A stretch of DNA of 64,000 nt from Tenacibaculum sp. SZ-18. GTDB taxonomy: Bacteria > Bacteroidota > Bacteroidia > Flavobacteriales > Flavobacteriaceae. Location of the stretch: assembly GCF_002813915.1 (NCBI RefSeq), contig NZ_CP019335.1:2587777-2651776 (forward strand), given 5' to 3'. The position numbers and the translations under genes are program-made. The notes under the pieces are model-generated. The model saw only the letters and a program-made list of their open reading frames with translations. It was not told the DNA's origin and did no database searches. Position 1 is the first letter of the stretch; each line of letters opens with the position of its first letter. Below, one piece after another: positions 28,304-38,568 of this stretch.

Positions 28304-29656
28304 CTATATCAATGTTTTAAACTCATCAAAGTCTAATCCTCCATAATTACCTGAACTCATTAATAATAAAGCTGAATTCTCCAAATTTTCACTGAATAGA
28401 AAATCTTTAAAATCTTCAGGTTTGGTGTAAACAATTAGGTCTTCTCTCTGGAAAGCTTCAAAGATTTGATCTTGAGATATTTCTTCTAATCTTTTTATTT
28501 GAACCGCGTGTGGAGAATAAAACACAACTGCCTTATCTGCTGCATCTAATGCTCCTTTGTATTCTTTAAGAAATTCTTGGTTCAAACTACTATAAGTATG
28601 CAATTCTAAACAGGCAATTAATTTTCGATTACCAAACTGATTCTTTACTGCCTTAGTTGTTGCTTTAACTTTCGATGGAGAATGAGCGAAATCTTTAAAT
28701 GCAACAGTCGATTTCGATTGAGCTATTTTCTCTAATCGTTTGCTGGCTCCTCCAAAACTTGCAATTGCTTCATAAAAATCTTCTTCATCAATTCCCATAT
28801 GCTGACAAATCCATTTTGCTCCAGCAATATTCTGTAGGTTATGATTTCCAAAAACTTCTAATGGTAATTCTCCTTCTGGAGTATTCAAATAAGTAACTCC
28901 TTCTTCTATAAAGAAATCTGGTGTTTCGTATGGATATTTTTTGATTGAATTAGTAGATCCTTCAACCACTTTTTTTACTTCTTCATCTCCCTCATTATAC
29001 ACCATTATTCCTCCATTTACAAGAGAATCGGTAAAAACTGAAAATTGTTCTACATAATTTTTAAAAGTTGGAAAAACATTGATATGGTCCCACGCAATTC
29101 CACTTATTAAAGCAATATTAGGTTGATATAAATGAAACTTTGGCCTTCTATCAATTGGTGAGCTTAAATACTCATCACCTTCTAGTACGATAAACTCATT
29201 ATCCTCCGTTAAATGGACCATTGTATCAAACCCTTCTAATTGCGCACCTACCATATAATCGACTTCTCTATCATGATAGTTTAAAACATGTAATATCATT
29301 GACGTAATGGTTGTTTTTCCATGAGAACCTCCAATTACAACTCTTGTTTTATGTTTTGATTGCTCGTATAAAAACTCTGGATAAGAAAAGATTTTTAAAC
29401 CTAGCTCCTGAGCTTTTAATAATTCGGGATTATCTTCCTTTGCATGCATTCCTAAAATTACTGCGTCTATATCACTTGTTATTTTTTCTTCGAACCATCC
29501 AAACTCCTCTGGCAACAATCCTTTAGCCTTTAATCTAGACTTTGAAGGATCGTGAATAGTATCATCACTTCCTGTAATTTGGTATCCTTTTTGGTATAAT
29601 GCTAATGCTAAGTTGTGCATCGCGCTTCCGCCGATGGCAATAAAGTGTATTTTCAT
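28304..29656 (-). CDS. mpl: UDP-MurNAc:L-Ala-gamma-D-Glu-meso-DAP ligase Mpl
   Basis: 450-aa Mur ligase. N-terminal Rossmann motif FIAIGGSAMHNLA, ATP P-loop GSHGKTT (110-116), the LEGDEY and GIAWDHINVFPT motifs and the C-terminal MSSGNYGGLD are specific for Mpl rather than MurC. It recycles murein tripeptide onto UDP-MurNAc in the cytoplasm. Monocistronic on the minus strand. Confidence 0.93.
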   Translation of the reverse strand: MKIHFIAIGGSAMHNLALALYQKGYQITGSDDTIHDPSKSRLKAKGLLPEEFGWFEEKITSDIDAVILGMHAKEDNPELLKAQELGLKIFSYPEFLYEQSKHKTRVVIGGSHGKTTITSMILHVLNYHDREVDYMVGAQLEGFDTMVHLTEDNEFIVLEGDEYLSSPIDRRPKFHLYQPNIALISGIAWDHINVFPTFKNYVEQFSVFTDSLVNGGIMVYNEGDEEVKKVVEGSTNSIKKYPYETPDFFIEEGVTYLNTPEGELPLEVFGNHNLQNIAGAKWICQHMGIDEEDFYEAIASFGGASKRLEKIAQSKSTVAFKDFAHSPSKVKATTKAVKNQFGNRKLIACLELHTYSSLNQEFLKEYKGALDAADKAVVFYSPHAVQIKRLEEISQDQIFEAFQREDLIVYTKPEDFKDFLFSENLENSALLLMSSGNYGGLDFDEFKTLI

Positions 29657-29891
29657 TTTAAATTGTAATCTGAAATCAAAAATACAAAACCAATAAACAA
29701 AATATGTATCTTTAAAACGAAACTCATTAGAATGATGCTTTTACAAACGAAAATTAATCATAAACTAAGTATAATTTGATATTTCAAATAGTATAAATGT
29801 ACTTTGTAAGCTAACATATAATTTGATCTAAATTTCTCAGTTATATTAATATACGTTTTCTGAATTTTTATCGAATTAACAACCTTTTGTC

Positions 29892-32800
29892 ATGAAAAAA
29901 AAGTCAATTTTAATCACAATGCTTATTCTTTTTTCCATTCTCTCTCAAGCACAAAACAACTATATTATTTTATGGAAAAAAGTATATGAGTTTGAAAAAG
30001 AAAATCTTCCGAAATCTGCATTAAAGCTTGTAGAAAAGATTTATACAAAAGCAACCGCTGATAATAATTCACCTCAGCTTATAAAATGTTTAGTTTATAA
30101 AAGTAAACTTTCCATAAACATGGAGGAAAACGCTCAACTTACTATTATCAATGATTTTAAATTACAAATTTCAAATAGTAATTTTCCAAGTAAAAATATT
30201 CTACAAAATATGTTAGCCAATTTATACTGGCAATATTTTCAAGAAAACAGATACAAGTTTTACAACAGAACAAAAACAACTGAAAAGGTTGATGAAAATG
30301 ATTTTCGCACATGGGATTTAAACACCTTATTTAAAGAAATCCATTCCATTTACCAACTCTCTTTAAGTGAAAGTAAAAAACTCCAAAAAGTAAATATTCG
30401 GAAATATAAAGATATTTTAATTCTTCAAGAAGAATCAGAAAAATACAGACCAAGTCTTTATGATTTACTAGCTCAAAACGCCTTGGTTTTTTATCAAACT
30501 AATGAGACAAACATCACAAAACCATCTTTTCAGTTTAAACTAAATAATCCTGATTTCATCTGTGATTCTAATTTATTTACACAATTAAAACTAGAAACAA
30601 AGGATTCTTTATCTCTTCAATTTAATGCTCTTAAAATCTTTCAAGAATTAACACGGTTCCATGAAAAAAGTAAAAACTTTGATGCTTTAGTTGATGTAGA
30701 TTTACAAAGATTAGCTTTCGTTAGTCAGAATGCAACGTTTATGAATAACGAAACTGCTTATTTAGAAACTTTACAATCTTCAGAAAGTAACTATAAAAAT
30801 ATTGAAGCAGGTAGCTTATATTCATTTGAAATAGCTCGAGTTTATAACATTCAAACCAATAAATATGTTAAGAATAAAAATGAAGATTACAGGTTTAAAA
30901 ATAGACAAGGTCTTGAAATTTGTGAACAAATAAAGAAGCAATTCCCTAATAGTTTAGCAGCTAAAAAAGCAAATGTTCTTATCTCAAAAATTCAACAAAA
31001 ACAACTTTCCCTTGTTGCAGAAGCCAATATACCCATCAATAAATTTTCTCGAGTATTAGTTAATTATAACAATCTAAACCGTTTACATTTTTCAATATTT
31101 AAAATTACTTACGACCAATACCAAGAGCTACAAAAGATTTATAATAAAGATTTAAAAATTAAAGCAATTCAAGCGCTTGAAAGAGTAACTTCTTGGAAAA
31201 ACGAATTGCCAAATGAAAAAGACTATTTACAGCATTCTACCGAAGTTATCATTCCTAAATTACCAAACGGAAGATATTTAATTTTAGCAACTGAAAACAG
31301 AGAATTATCTAATAAAGAAATATTCGGAGAAGCGTTAATTCAAGCAACGGATTTAACTTTTATAACCCGAAACGAACCTAACAAAACAATTTATCAAATT
31401 CTTGACAGGAATTCTGGAAAACCAATTCAAAATGCTTCGGTAAGATTTCTAAGTGAAAAAAGTAGATACCAAAACAAAACTATTGATAGAACTTTTACCA
31501 CCAACAAAAACGGCGAATTTATCTTTAGCCCTGATGACTATTACAACAGGGTAAGAGCAATTATTACTCACAAAAATGATCGAGCGGTTTTCGCAGAATT
31601 TTATTTAAGAGAAAATGTAAATAACAATCCACGTTATCGAAATCAAACTAAAACATTTGTTTTTACAGATAGAAGTATTTACCGACCAGGGCAAACTGTT
31701 TATTTCAAAGGAATTTGTTTAGAAAGTTTCAAAGAGAAATCATCCATAATTACGAATAAAAATGTAAAAGTATATTTTAAAGATGTAAACAACCAAGTAA
31801 TCAAAAAGCAATCATTTAAAACAAATGAATATGGTTCTTTTGCAGGAAACTTTGTTATACCGAATACTGGTCTAACTGGTCAATTTAGTATTGAAACAAA
31901 AATCAATGGTAGAAGAAATTCCCAATATATTTCTGTTGAAGAATATAAGCGCCCAAAATTTGAAACTAAATTCAAACCTGTAAAAGAAACCTACCAATTA
32001 AATAATGAGGTTACAGTTACCGGATTTGCAAAATCATACTCAGGAGCAAATATTACAGAGGCAAAAGTCGTTTACCGAGTTCATAGAAAAGTGATTTATC
32101 CAAGATGGTGTTATTGGTTTTACCCAAATTTAAATTCACAACCTCAAGAAATAATTAGTGGAGCAACCACTACAAACTCAAAAGGAGAATTTAAAATTAA
32201 GTTTGAGGCACTTCCAGATGAAAGTATTTCAAAAGATAAACTTCCAGTTTTTAATTATGAAGTAACGGCTGATGTTACTGATTTAAACGGAGAAACTCGC
32301 TCCTCTTCTACTCTCGTTAAAGTGGGATATCATAGTTTATTAGCAACCATTGAAAGCAACGATTTTTATAATAGAAATGAGAAAAATCAAAAGATTAAAG
32401 TAGCTACAAAAAATCTAAATAACCAATCAGTTGATACAAATGGAACTATTACTATTTACAAGTTGATTTCTCCTGAAAACACCATTAGAAAACGTCCATG
32501 GGAAGCTCCTTTTTATCAAAAAATTTCTAAAGAAGAATTCAAATCAAAATTCCCACATGAAGCTTACAAAACTGAAGACAACTATTTAAAATGGGCTAAA
32601 GGAAAGTCATTATTTTCAACGTCATTCACTACAATAAATGGAATTCAAGAAATTGAGCTTCCAACTTTAAAGAAATGGAAATCCGGTAAATATTTAATTG
32701 AATTAACTTCAAAAGATAAATTCAATAAAGTAGTATCAGACAAAAAATACATTTCTGTTTTCAGCAATAAGGATAAACGTCCAGCGGACAATGCACTTAT

Positions 32801-35800
32801 TTCTGTTAAAATGGATAAAGAAAGTTATAAACCTGGTGAAAAAGCCATTATAAAAGTTGCTTCCAACTCAAAGGATGTGACAGTAATGGTTACAGTTGAG
32901 AAAGAAAGAAAAGTTGTTGATTATCATTATCTACATTTAAATGAAAACGCTAAGACAATTCAAATTCCTGTAACAAGTGACGACTATGGAGGATTCGGTA
33001 TTCGTTATCATTTTGTGAACTACAATTCAATAAATAGCGAAACATTAATGATTAATGTTCCTCATCCAAAAACGGATTTAGACATTATTACAAAAACTTT
33101 CAGAGACAAATTAGAACCTGGGACAAATGAAAAATGGAGTTTTACGATTAAAGGAACACAAAAAGAAAAAGTTACCGCTGAATTATTAGCCAGTATGTAC
33201 GATGCTTCATTGGATCAATTTAAAACACATAACTGGAATTTTGATCCTATTCATAAACCAACGTATAGACTTCAGACTTTTATAAACTCTAGAAATAGTT
33301 TTGGTACTAAATATTTTCGAATGGAATATAACAACCGAAATTATTTTGATTTCCCAAGTCTACAATATGATCAATTAAATTGGTTTGATTTTAATTTCAG
33401 AGATCTTAACGTTTATGGGTTTAATGCCCTTTCAATGGAATCTGAAGCGATAATTATTCGTGGTGCGGCACCTAGATCTGATAATAAAAAAACTGTTAAT
33501 AAAGAACTGATCGGTAGAACTTCTGGTGTTAGTATAACTCCTGAAGAAGATTATGAAAGTGGTGATATTTCTGGTTGGACTCCTAAAAATTCCTCTTACA
33601 AACTCAAACAAGAAAAAGATAAACTAAAAGGATCTCTAGATCAAATTCAAATTCGTAAAAACCTTCAAGAAACGGCATTTTTCTACCCGCAGCTATCTAC
33701 TGATACTAATGGAAATGTTTCTTTTAATTTTACTATTCCAGAAGCTTTGACAAAATGGAAGTTACAATTATTGGCACATTCTAAAAACTTACATTCCGCT
33801 ACAAAAACACTTGAAACAGTAACACAAAAAGAACTAATGGTAGTTCCGAATGCTCCTCGTTTTTTAAGAGAAAAAGATGAAATTACATTTAGTGCAAAAA
33901 TCAGCAACTTAACAGATAAAACATTAACCGGAACTACTAAGTTATTACTTACTGATGCAATCACTGGGAAGACTATTGATTCAGAATTAAATAATAACAA
34001 TAACCAACAACCCTTTACTGTTAATTCAGAAGGAAATACACAAGTATCTTGGAATTTAAAAATTCCATTATCTGTACAAGCTGTACAATACCAAGTAATT
34101 GCTAAAGCAGAAGATTTTTCAGATGGTGAACAAAATGTGCTTCCTGTTTTATCGAACCGAATGTTAGTTACAGAAACCTTACCAATGTGGGTGCGTTCAA
34201 ATCAATCAAAAACATTTACTTTAGAAAAGTTAAAGAGCAACAATTCATCTACACTAAAACATCATAAACTAAGCTTAGAAGTAACTTCTAATCCTGCTTG
34301 GTATGCAGTGCAAGCTTTACCATATTTAATGGAATATCCATATGATTGTGCTGAACAAACTTTCTCACGTTATTATGCAAATACCTTAGCTAGTTTTATT
34401 GCGAATTCGAATCCTAAAATTCAAAATGTATTCAATCAATGGAAATCAAGCAAAGCACTTATCAGTAATCTTGAAAAAAACGAAGAGTTAAAATCACTAA
34501 TCATTCAAGAAACACCATGGTTGCGTGATGCGCAGTCTGAAAGTGAGCAAAAGAAACGAATCGCGATGTTGTTCGATTTAAACAATATGAAAAATGGTCG
34601 TCAAAAAGCATTAAATAAGTTACAAAATATTCAAATGAACAATGGTGGATTTCCTTGGTTTAAAGGAAGCAGGTATCCTAATACTTATATTACAAATTAT
34701 ATCGTTTCTGGCTTTGGACATTTAGAAAAATTAGGCGTTGATAATTTCGACAAAAAGACGACAAAAATGCTTATCAAAGCCGTTAAGTTTTTAGACAATG
34801 AAATAGTAGACAACTATGAAAGAATTCTAAAAACAGCTCAGCAAATCAAAGAAAAAGACGGCGCTAAAGCATATCAAAAATACTTAGACAAACAACATAT
34901 TGGTTATTTTGATATTCAATACTTGTACATGCGTAGTTTCTTTAATAAAATTCCTGTACAAGAAAAAACACAACAAGCAATTGATTATTACCGCAATCAA
35001 TCTGCTACATATTGGAAGTCATTCAATTTGTCAGGTAAAGGTTCGATTGCGTTAATTCAGTTTAGAAATGGAGAAAAAACATTGGCCCATAAAATTCTTA
35101 AATCGTTAAGAGAGAATAGTGTTTTCTCTGAAGAACTCGGTATGTATTGGAAAGAAAACAAAGCTGGTTGGTATTGGCATCAAGCTCCAATTGAAACTCA
35201 GGCTTTAATGGTGGAAGTCTTCTCAGAAATCGAAAATGATACTAAAACTATTGACGAACTTAAAATTTGGCTTTTAAAGAATAAACAAGTGAGTCGTTGG
35301 AAAACAACTAAAGCTACTTCTGAAGCAGTTTATGCTTTATTATTAAATGGTTCTGACTGGTTAAACTCTTCGGAATTAGTAACTATAAAAATGGATAATA
35401 AAACTATCGACCCAATTCAACTTGAAAATTCTAAACTTGAAGCTGGAACAGGATATTTTAAAACTTCATGGAGTGGCTCTGAGATTACTTCAGATAAAGC
35501 ATCGGTTACCTTAACTAAAAAAGATAAAGGAATTGCCTGGGGCGGATTATACTGGCAATATTTTGAAGATTTAGATAAAATTACCTCAGCAAAAACTCCA
35601 TTACAACTTTCTAAAAAGTTATTCAAAAAAGTTAATTCCGATACTGGCAAACAACTAATTGCTATCAACGATACTAATCTTGAAGTTGGAGATTTAGTTA
35701 CAGTTCGAGTTGAATTAAAAGTGGATAGAGACATGGAGTTTATTCATATGAAAGATATGAGAGCTTCTGCCTTTGAACCTGTAGATGTTATCTCTCAATA

Positions 35801-36014
35801 TAAATGGCAAGACGGATTAGGTTATTATCAGAGTACGAAAGACGCAGCTACTAACTTCTTTTTTGATCGTATAAGAAAAGGTATATATGTTTTTGAATAT
35901 GACGTAAGAGTAAACAATAAAGGAAACTTTAGTAATGGAATTACAACGATTCAAAGCATGTACGCACCAGAATTTTCAAGTCATTCAAAAGGTGTTCGAG
36001 TAAAAATTAAGTAA
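29892..36014 (+). CDS. Alpha-2-macroglobulin family protein
   Basis: 2040-aa exported protein. Signal peptide to about residue 20 (SILSQAQ), an N-terminal TPR-like helical region, MG-type beta domains including MG2 (FTDRSIYRPGQTVYFKGICL, about 592-611), an insertion at about 1172-1220 (EAIIIRGAAPRSDNKKTVNK) resembling a TonB plug segment, the A2M domain and a thioester-like C1486-A-E-Q1489 in a helical toroid (YPYDCAEQTFSRYYANTLA). Bacterial A2Ms trap proteases in the periplasm. The two small genes downstream follow within 1-3 bp and probably form one operon with it. Confidence 0.9.
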   Translation: MKKKSILITMLILFSILSQAQNNYIILWKKVYEFEKENLPKSALKLVEKIYTKATADNNSPQLIKCLVYKSKLSINMEENAQLTIINDFKLQISNSNFPSKNILQNMLANLYWQYFQENRYKFYNRTKTTEKVDENDFRTWDLNTLFKEIHSIYQLSLSESKKLQKVNIRKYKDILILQEESEKYRPSLYDLLAQNALVFYQTNETNITKPSFQFKLNNPDFICDSNLFTQLKLETKDSLSLQFNALKIFQELTRFHEKSKNFDALVDVDLQRLAFVSQNATFMNNETAYLETLQSSESNYKNIEAGSLYSFEIARVYNIQTNKYVKNKNEDYRFKNRQGLEICEQIKKQFPNSLAAKKANVLISKIQQKQLSLVAEANIPINKFSRVLVNYNNLNRLHFSIFKITYDQYQELQKIYNKDLKIKAIQALERVTSWKNELPNEKDYLQHSTEVIIPKLPNGRYLILATENRELSNKEIFGEALIQATDLTFITRNEPNKTIYQILDRNSGKPIQNASVRFLSEKSRYQNKTIDRTFTTNKNGEFIFSPDDYYNRVRAIITHKNDRAVFAEFYLRENVNNNPRYRNQTKTFVFTDRSIYRPGQTVYFKGICLESFKEKSSIITNKNVKVYFKDVNNQVIKKQSFKTNEYGSFAGNFVIPNTGLTGQFSIETKINGRRNSQYISVEEYKRPKFETKFKPVKETYQLNNEVTVTGFAKSYSGANITEAKVVYRVHRKVIYPRWCYWFYPNLNSQPQEIISGATTTNSKGEFKIKFEALPDESISKDKLPVFNYEVTADVTDLNGETRSSSTLVKVGYHSLLATIESNDFYNRNEKNQKIKVATKNLNNQSVDTNGTITIYKLISPENTIRKRPWEAPFYQKISKEEFKSKFPHEAYKTEDNYLKWAKGKSLFSTSFTTINGIQEIELPTLKKWKSGKYLIELTSKDKFNKVVSDKKYISVFSNKDKRPADNALISVKMDKESYKPGEKAIIKVASNSKDVTVMVTVEKERKVVDYHYLHLNENAKTIQIPVTSDDYGGFGIRYHFVNYNSINSETLMINVPHPKTDLDIITKTFRDKLEPGTNEKWSFTIKGTQKEKVTAELLASMYDASLDQFKTHNWNFDPIHKPTYRLQTFINSRNSFGTKYFRMEYNNRNYFDFPSLQYDQLNWFDFNFRDLNVYGFNALSMESEAIIIRGAAPRSDNKKTVNKELIGRTSGVSITPEEDYESGDISGWTPKNSSYKLKQEKDKLKGSLDQIQIRKNLQETAFFYPQLSTDTNGNVSFNFTIPEALTKWKLQLLAHSKNLHSATKTLETVTQKELMVVPNAPRFLREKDEITFSAKISNLTDKTLTGTTKLLLTDAITGKTIDSELNNNNNQQPFTVNSEGNTQVSWNLKIPLSVQAVQYQVIAKAEDFSDGEQNVLPVLSNRMLVTETLPMWVRSNQSKTFTLEKLKSNNSSTLKHHKLSLEVTSNPAWYAVQALPYLMEYPYDCAEQTFSRYYANTLASFIANSNPKIQNVFNQWKSSKALISNLEKNEELKSLIIQETPWLRDAQSESEQKKRIAMLFDLNNMKNGRQKALNKLQNIQMNNGGFPWFKGSRYPNTYITNYIVSGFGHLEKLGVDNFDKKTTKMLIKAVKFLDNEIVDNYERILKTAQQIKEKDGAKAYQKYLDKQHIGYFDIQYLYMRSFFNKIPVQEKTQQAIDYYRNQSATYWKSFNLSGKGSIALIQFRNGEKTLAHKILKSLRENSVFSEELGMYWKENKAGWYWHQAPIETQALMVEVFSEIENDTKTIDELKIWLLKNKQVSRWKTTKATSEAVYALLLNGSDWLNSSELVTIKMDNKTIDPIQLENSKLEAGTGYFKTSWSGSEITSDKASVTLTKKDKGIAWGGLYWQYFEDLDKITSAKTPLQLSKKLFKKVNSDTGKQLIAINDTNLEVGDLVTVRVELKVDRDMEFIHMKDMRASAFEPVDVISQYKWQDGLGYYQSTKDAATNFFFDRIRKGIYVFEYDVRVNNKGNFSNGITTIQSMYAPEFSSHSKGVRVKIK

Positions 36015-36015
36015 T

Positions 36016-36465
36016 ATGAAAAACACTGTTTTAATTATTCTTTTTCTAGCAGGAATACATCAAATGTTTTCTCAAGAATTAGATTTACCTGAATATGAAT
36101 GGAAAAATAGAGTGGTTTTAATTATAACAAATGGCAACTCAAGTCTTCGTAAACAACAACTATACGAGCTTCATTCCAGCCTCAGAGAATTCGAAGAACG
36201 AAAACTTGCCTTTTTTGAAATCCAACCTCAGCGTTACAGAAGAATATCCTTAAAACTAAAAACCGAGAATCAAGATAATTGGATTTATTCTGAGCAACCC
36301 TACGAAAAATATAAATCGAAAAAATCTAAATTCAAAGTTCTACTTATTGGACTTGATGGAGGAATAAAGAATAAAAGAACCAAAAAAATATTTACCCAAA
36401 AAGAGCTTTTCTCTATCATTGATGGAATGCCTATGAGAAGAAGAGAGTTAAAAAGAAATCACTAA
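36016..36465 (+). CDS. DUF4174 domain protein
   Basis: 149 aa with a signal peptide (to about FSQ, residue 19). Contains the DUF4174 pattern: WKNRVVLIITN at the first strand, LLIGLDGGIKNK and a C-terminal LFSIIDGMPMRRREL, a thioredoxin-like fold by family description without redox cysteines here. Starts 1 bp after the A2M stop. Role unknown. Confidence 0.8.
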   Translation: MKNTVLIILFLAGIHQMFSQELDLPEYEWKNRVVLIITNGNSSLRKQQLYELHSSLREFEERKLAFFEIQPQRYRRISLKLKTENQDNWIYSEQPYEKYKSKKSKFKVLLIGLDGGIKNKRTKKIFTQKELFSIIDGMPMRRRELKRNH

Positions 36466-36468
36466 TTC

Positions 36469-37323
36469 ATGATAAAGAGATTGATATCATTCTTAATTAT
36501 AATTTTTGTTTTAGTTCATTGCAAAAATAAGAATGAAAAACCAGTAATATCTACTACAGTTGATTCCACAGAAAGAACAATTAAAAAACCTGTAAACAAC
36601 TGTACGAATATTGAGTTTGAAAATACTTCTAATACAATTCATATTATAGTTGCTTTATGTGATAATAAATACCAAGGAATTATTCCTGTTCCTGAAAAAA
36701 TAGGTAACGGACAAGATCCTAAAAATAACTTGTATTGGGGAACAGCATACGGAATCAAGTCTTACTTCAGAAGAAGTCCTAATTGGACTTTAAAACATGC
36801 GAAACAAGTAGATTCTATAATATTGGAAAGAATTATATTCAAGCATAAAACAAAGGACTATACGATTGTTGCAGATGCTTATGACGGAAAATATATTAAA
36901 AACGCAACTGAAACTTTTTTAAGAAGCTCTGCTGGTATTGAAAAAGACATTATAAATATAAACAAAGACACTATTGGTATAAAAGGTAACTCAAATTTGG
37001 TAGCCTATATTGGACATGATGGCTTAATGGATTTTCAACTAAATGAGAAATTCATAAATACCGATCACAAAAAGAGAGATGTTATCATTTTAGCCTGTTA
37101 TAGTAAAAACTATTTCCAACCTCATTTAGAGAAAGCTAATGTAAACCCATTAGTTTGGACTACTGGATTAATGGCACCCGAAGCTTACACAATTCACGAT
37201 GCTATTGAAGGTTACATAAATAAGGAATCAAATGAAGCAATTATTTTACGAGCTGCCAAAGCTTATAACAGGTATCAAAAATGTGGTTTACAAGCTTCCA
37301 AACGGCTACTAGTAAGCGAGTAA
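36469..37323 (+). CDS. Lipoprotein with possible caspase-like (clan CD) His/Cys dyad
   Basis: 284 aa. Lipobox at FVLVHC (Cys19). The body contains VAYIGHDGLMDF (His183) and VIILACYSKNYF (Cys210), each on a predicted beta-strand end, the arrangement of the His-Gly and Ala-Cys dyad in clan-CD cysteine peptidases. The C-terminal half has LVWTTGLMAPEAYTIHDAIE. Conserved Bacteroidota hypothetical by appearance; the catalytic proposal is inference from two motifs. Likely cotranscribed with the A2M and DUF4174 genes. Confidence 0.65.
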   Translation: MIKRLISFLIIIFVLVHCKNKNEKPVISTTVDSTERTIKKPVNNCTNIEFENTSNTIHIIVALCDNKYQGIIPVPEKIGNGQDPKNNLYWGTAYGIKSYFRRSPNWTLKHAKQVDSIILERIIFKHKTKDYTIVADAYDGKYIKNATETFLRSSAGIEKDIININKDTIGIKGNSNLVAYIGHDGLMDFQLNEKFINTDHKKRDVIILACYSKNYFQPHLEKANVNPLVWTTGLMAPEAYTIHDAIEGYINKESNEAIILRAAKAYNRYQKCGLQASKRLLVSE

Positions 37324-37523
37324 AGAATAAAATCAATAAAAATTATAGTTTAACAATCATCTCTATTAAAGAATAGTCTTGTTTCCAAAGATTAAATTTT
37401 TATTTGAACTTAAAAAGACTACTACAAATAGAAATAGAAGTATTTACATACTTTCAGGAATGGTTGAAAAAATAACATACTTATATTTCTTTAAATCTCA
37501 TAAAGTAAAATCAGTTTTTTTAT

Positions 37524-38399
37524 TTATCTGTTTGAAACTAATTTTCTTCTATAAGCAAAGCTCTTTCTTCTAAAATATGCATGAATTCCTAGCAACACTA
37601 TTAAAGGTGTTAACCCATGAGGTAACCTAAATATGACTTGATATAAATTTTGATGTAATGTTTGTAATGGAAACTCCCAATAAAAATTTGCTGCCAATCT
37701 TGCGAAAGCAGTTAATAAGCCCCAAATAATAGCGTAAATTAGAGCATACTTTGCGAGCTTAGGAATAAAAATGAATACTGCCAAAATAAAATCTAATATA
37801 CCAGCGACATATAAAAAAGTGATTGCAAAACTCTCGGAACAGCCAAAAATATTAATTACCATATCTACAAATTTTCCTGGTACAGGATAAGCTCCAAAGG
37901 CATATAATCCGTGTGAAAAAAATGTAATAGCAATTAAAACTTTAAAAATAAAATACAATCGAAACTTTTCGAAATTTTCATTGAAAGTGTATAAAAAAAC
38001 AAAAGGTAATCCGAATTGAATACTATGTTCAAAGAATTGAGCTACATGATAAAACTTCTCTTTGGCTAACAAAACAGATAAAATAACCAAACTAATTCCT
38101 CCCAAATAAACAGGAATTCCGAATAGTTTTTTATTCGATTTTGTAACTAACAAAGTGCATCCTGCGGCTAATAAATATAAAAAACCATTACACTGAATAA
38201 ATATTTGTATAAAATTATCGGTACTGGAGCTTGTAACATATTCTGACCAATTCATACCAAACCAATTTTCAATTATTGGTTTTAATAAAGATTCGTCCCA
38301 AAAAAAAGTACGATACGGCGCATCCCAAAACAAATGCTGCCAAGCTCTGCCTAAAAAGATTAAAAAAACAGAAACTTTAAGAAGGTTAGTTTGTTTCAT
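37524..38399 (-). CDS. Polytopic membrane protein, DoxX-like
   Basis: 291 aa from the ATG at 38399 (MKQTNLLKVSVFLIFLGRAW); an upstream in-frame ATG at 38423 adds eight poorly supported residues. About seven transmembrane segments. The GRAWQHLFWDAPYRTFFWDE and FFSHGLYAFGAYPVPGKFVD segments resemble DoxX-like/quinone-linked membrane proteins. Monocistronic and divergent from the phosphoesterase gene. Function unknown. Confidence 0.65.
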   Translation of the reverse strand: MKQTNLLKVSVFLIFLGRAWQHLFWDAPYRTFFWDESLLKPIIENWFGMNWSEYVTSSSTDNFIQIFIQCNGFLYLLAAGCTLLVTKSNKKLFGIPVYLGGISLVILSVLLAKEKFYHVAQFFEHSIQFGLPFVFLYTFNENFEKFRLYFIFKVLIAITFFSHGLYAFGAYPVPGKFVDMVINIFGCSESFAITFLYVAGILDFILAVFIFIPKLAKYALIYAIIWGLLTAFARLAANFYWEFPLQTLHQNLYQVIFRLPHGLTPLIVLLGIHAYFRRKSFAYRRKLVSNR

Positions 38400-38568
38400 A
38401 CTTACAAAATAACCAAATACCATGTTAACTTAACAAAAGTAGAATGTTATATTATTTTAAACGAATGGTTATAAGATTTAATTTTCAATTAACATTCTCT
38501 CTTCCGTTATTTTGCCTTATCAACTTTTCTATTTTCGCTTCAAATTAATCAACCAACCCCTGCAAATC

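Noticed and set aside
33683..35734. Long minus-strand ORFs (33683-34000, 35417-35734) inside the A2M gene
   Set aside because: Shadow frames of a clearly coding, conserved gene.
37379..37573. 64-codon plus-strand ORF
   Set aside because: Overlaps the 3' end of the membrane protein on the other strand, low-complexity AT-rich, no start context; the space 37324-37523 holds nothing else visible.
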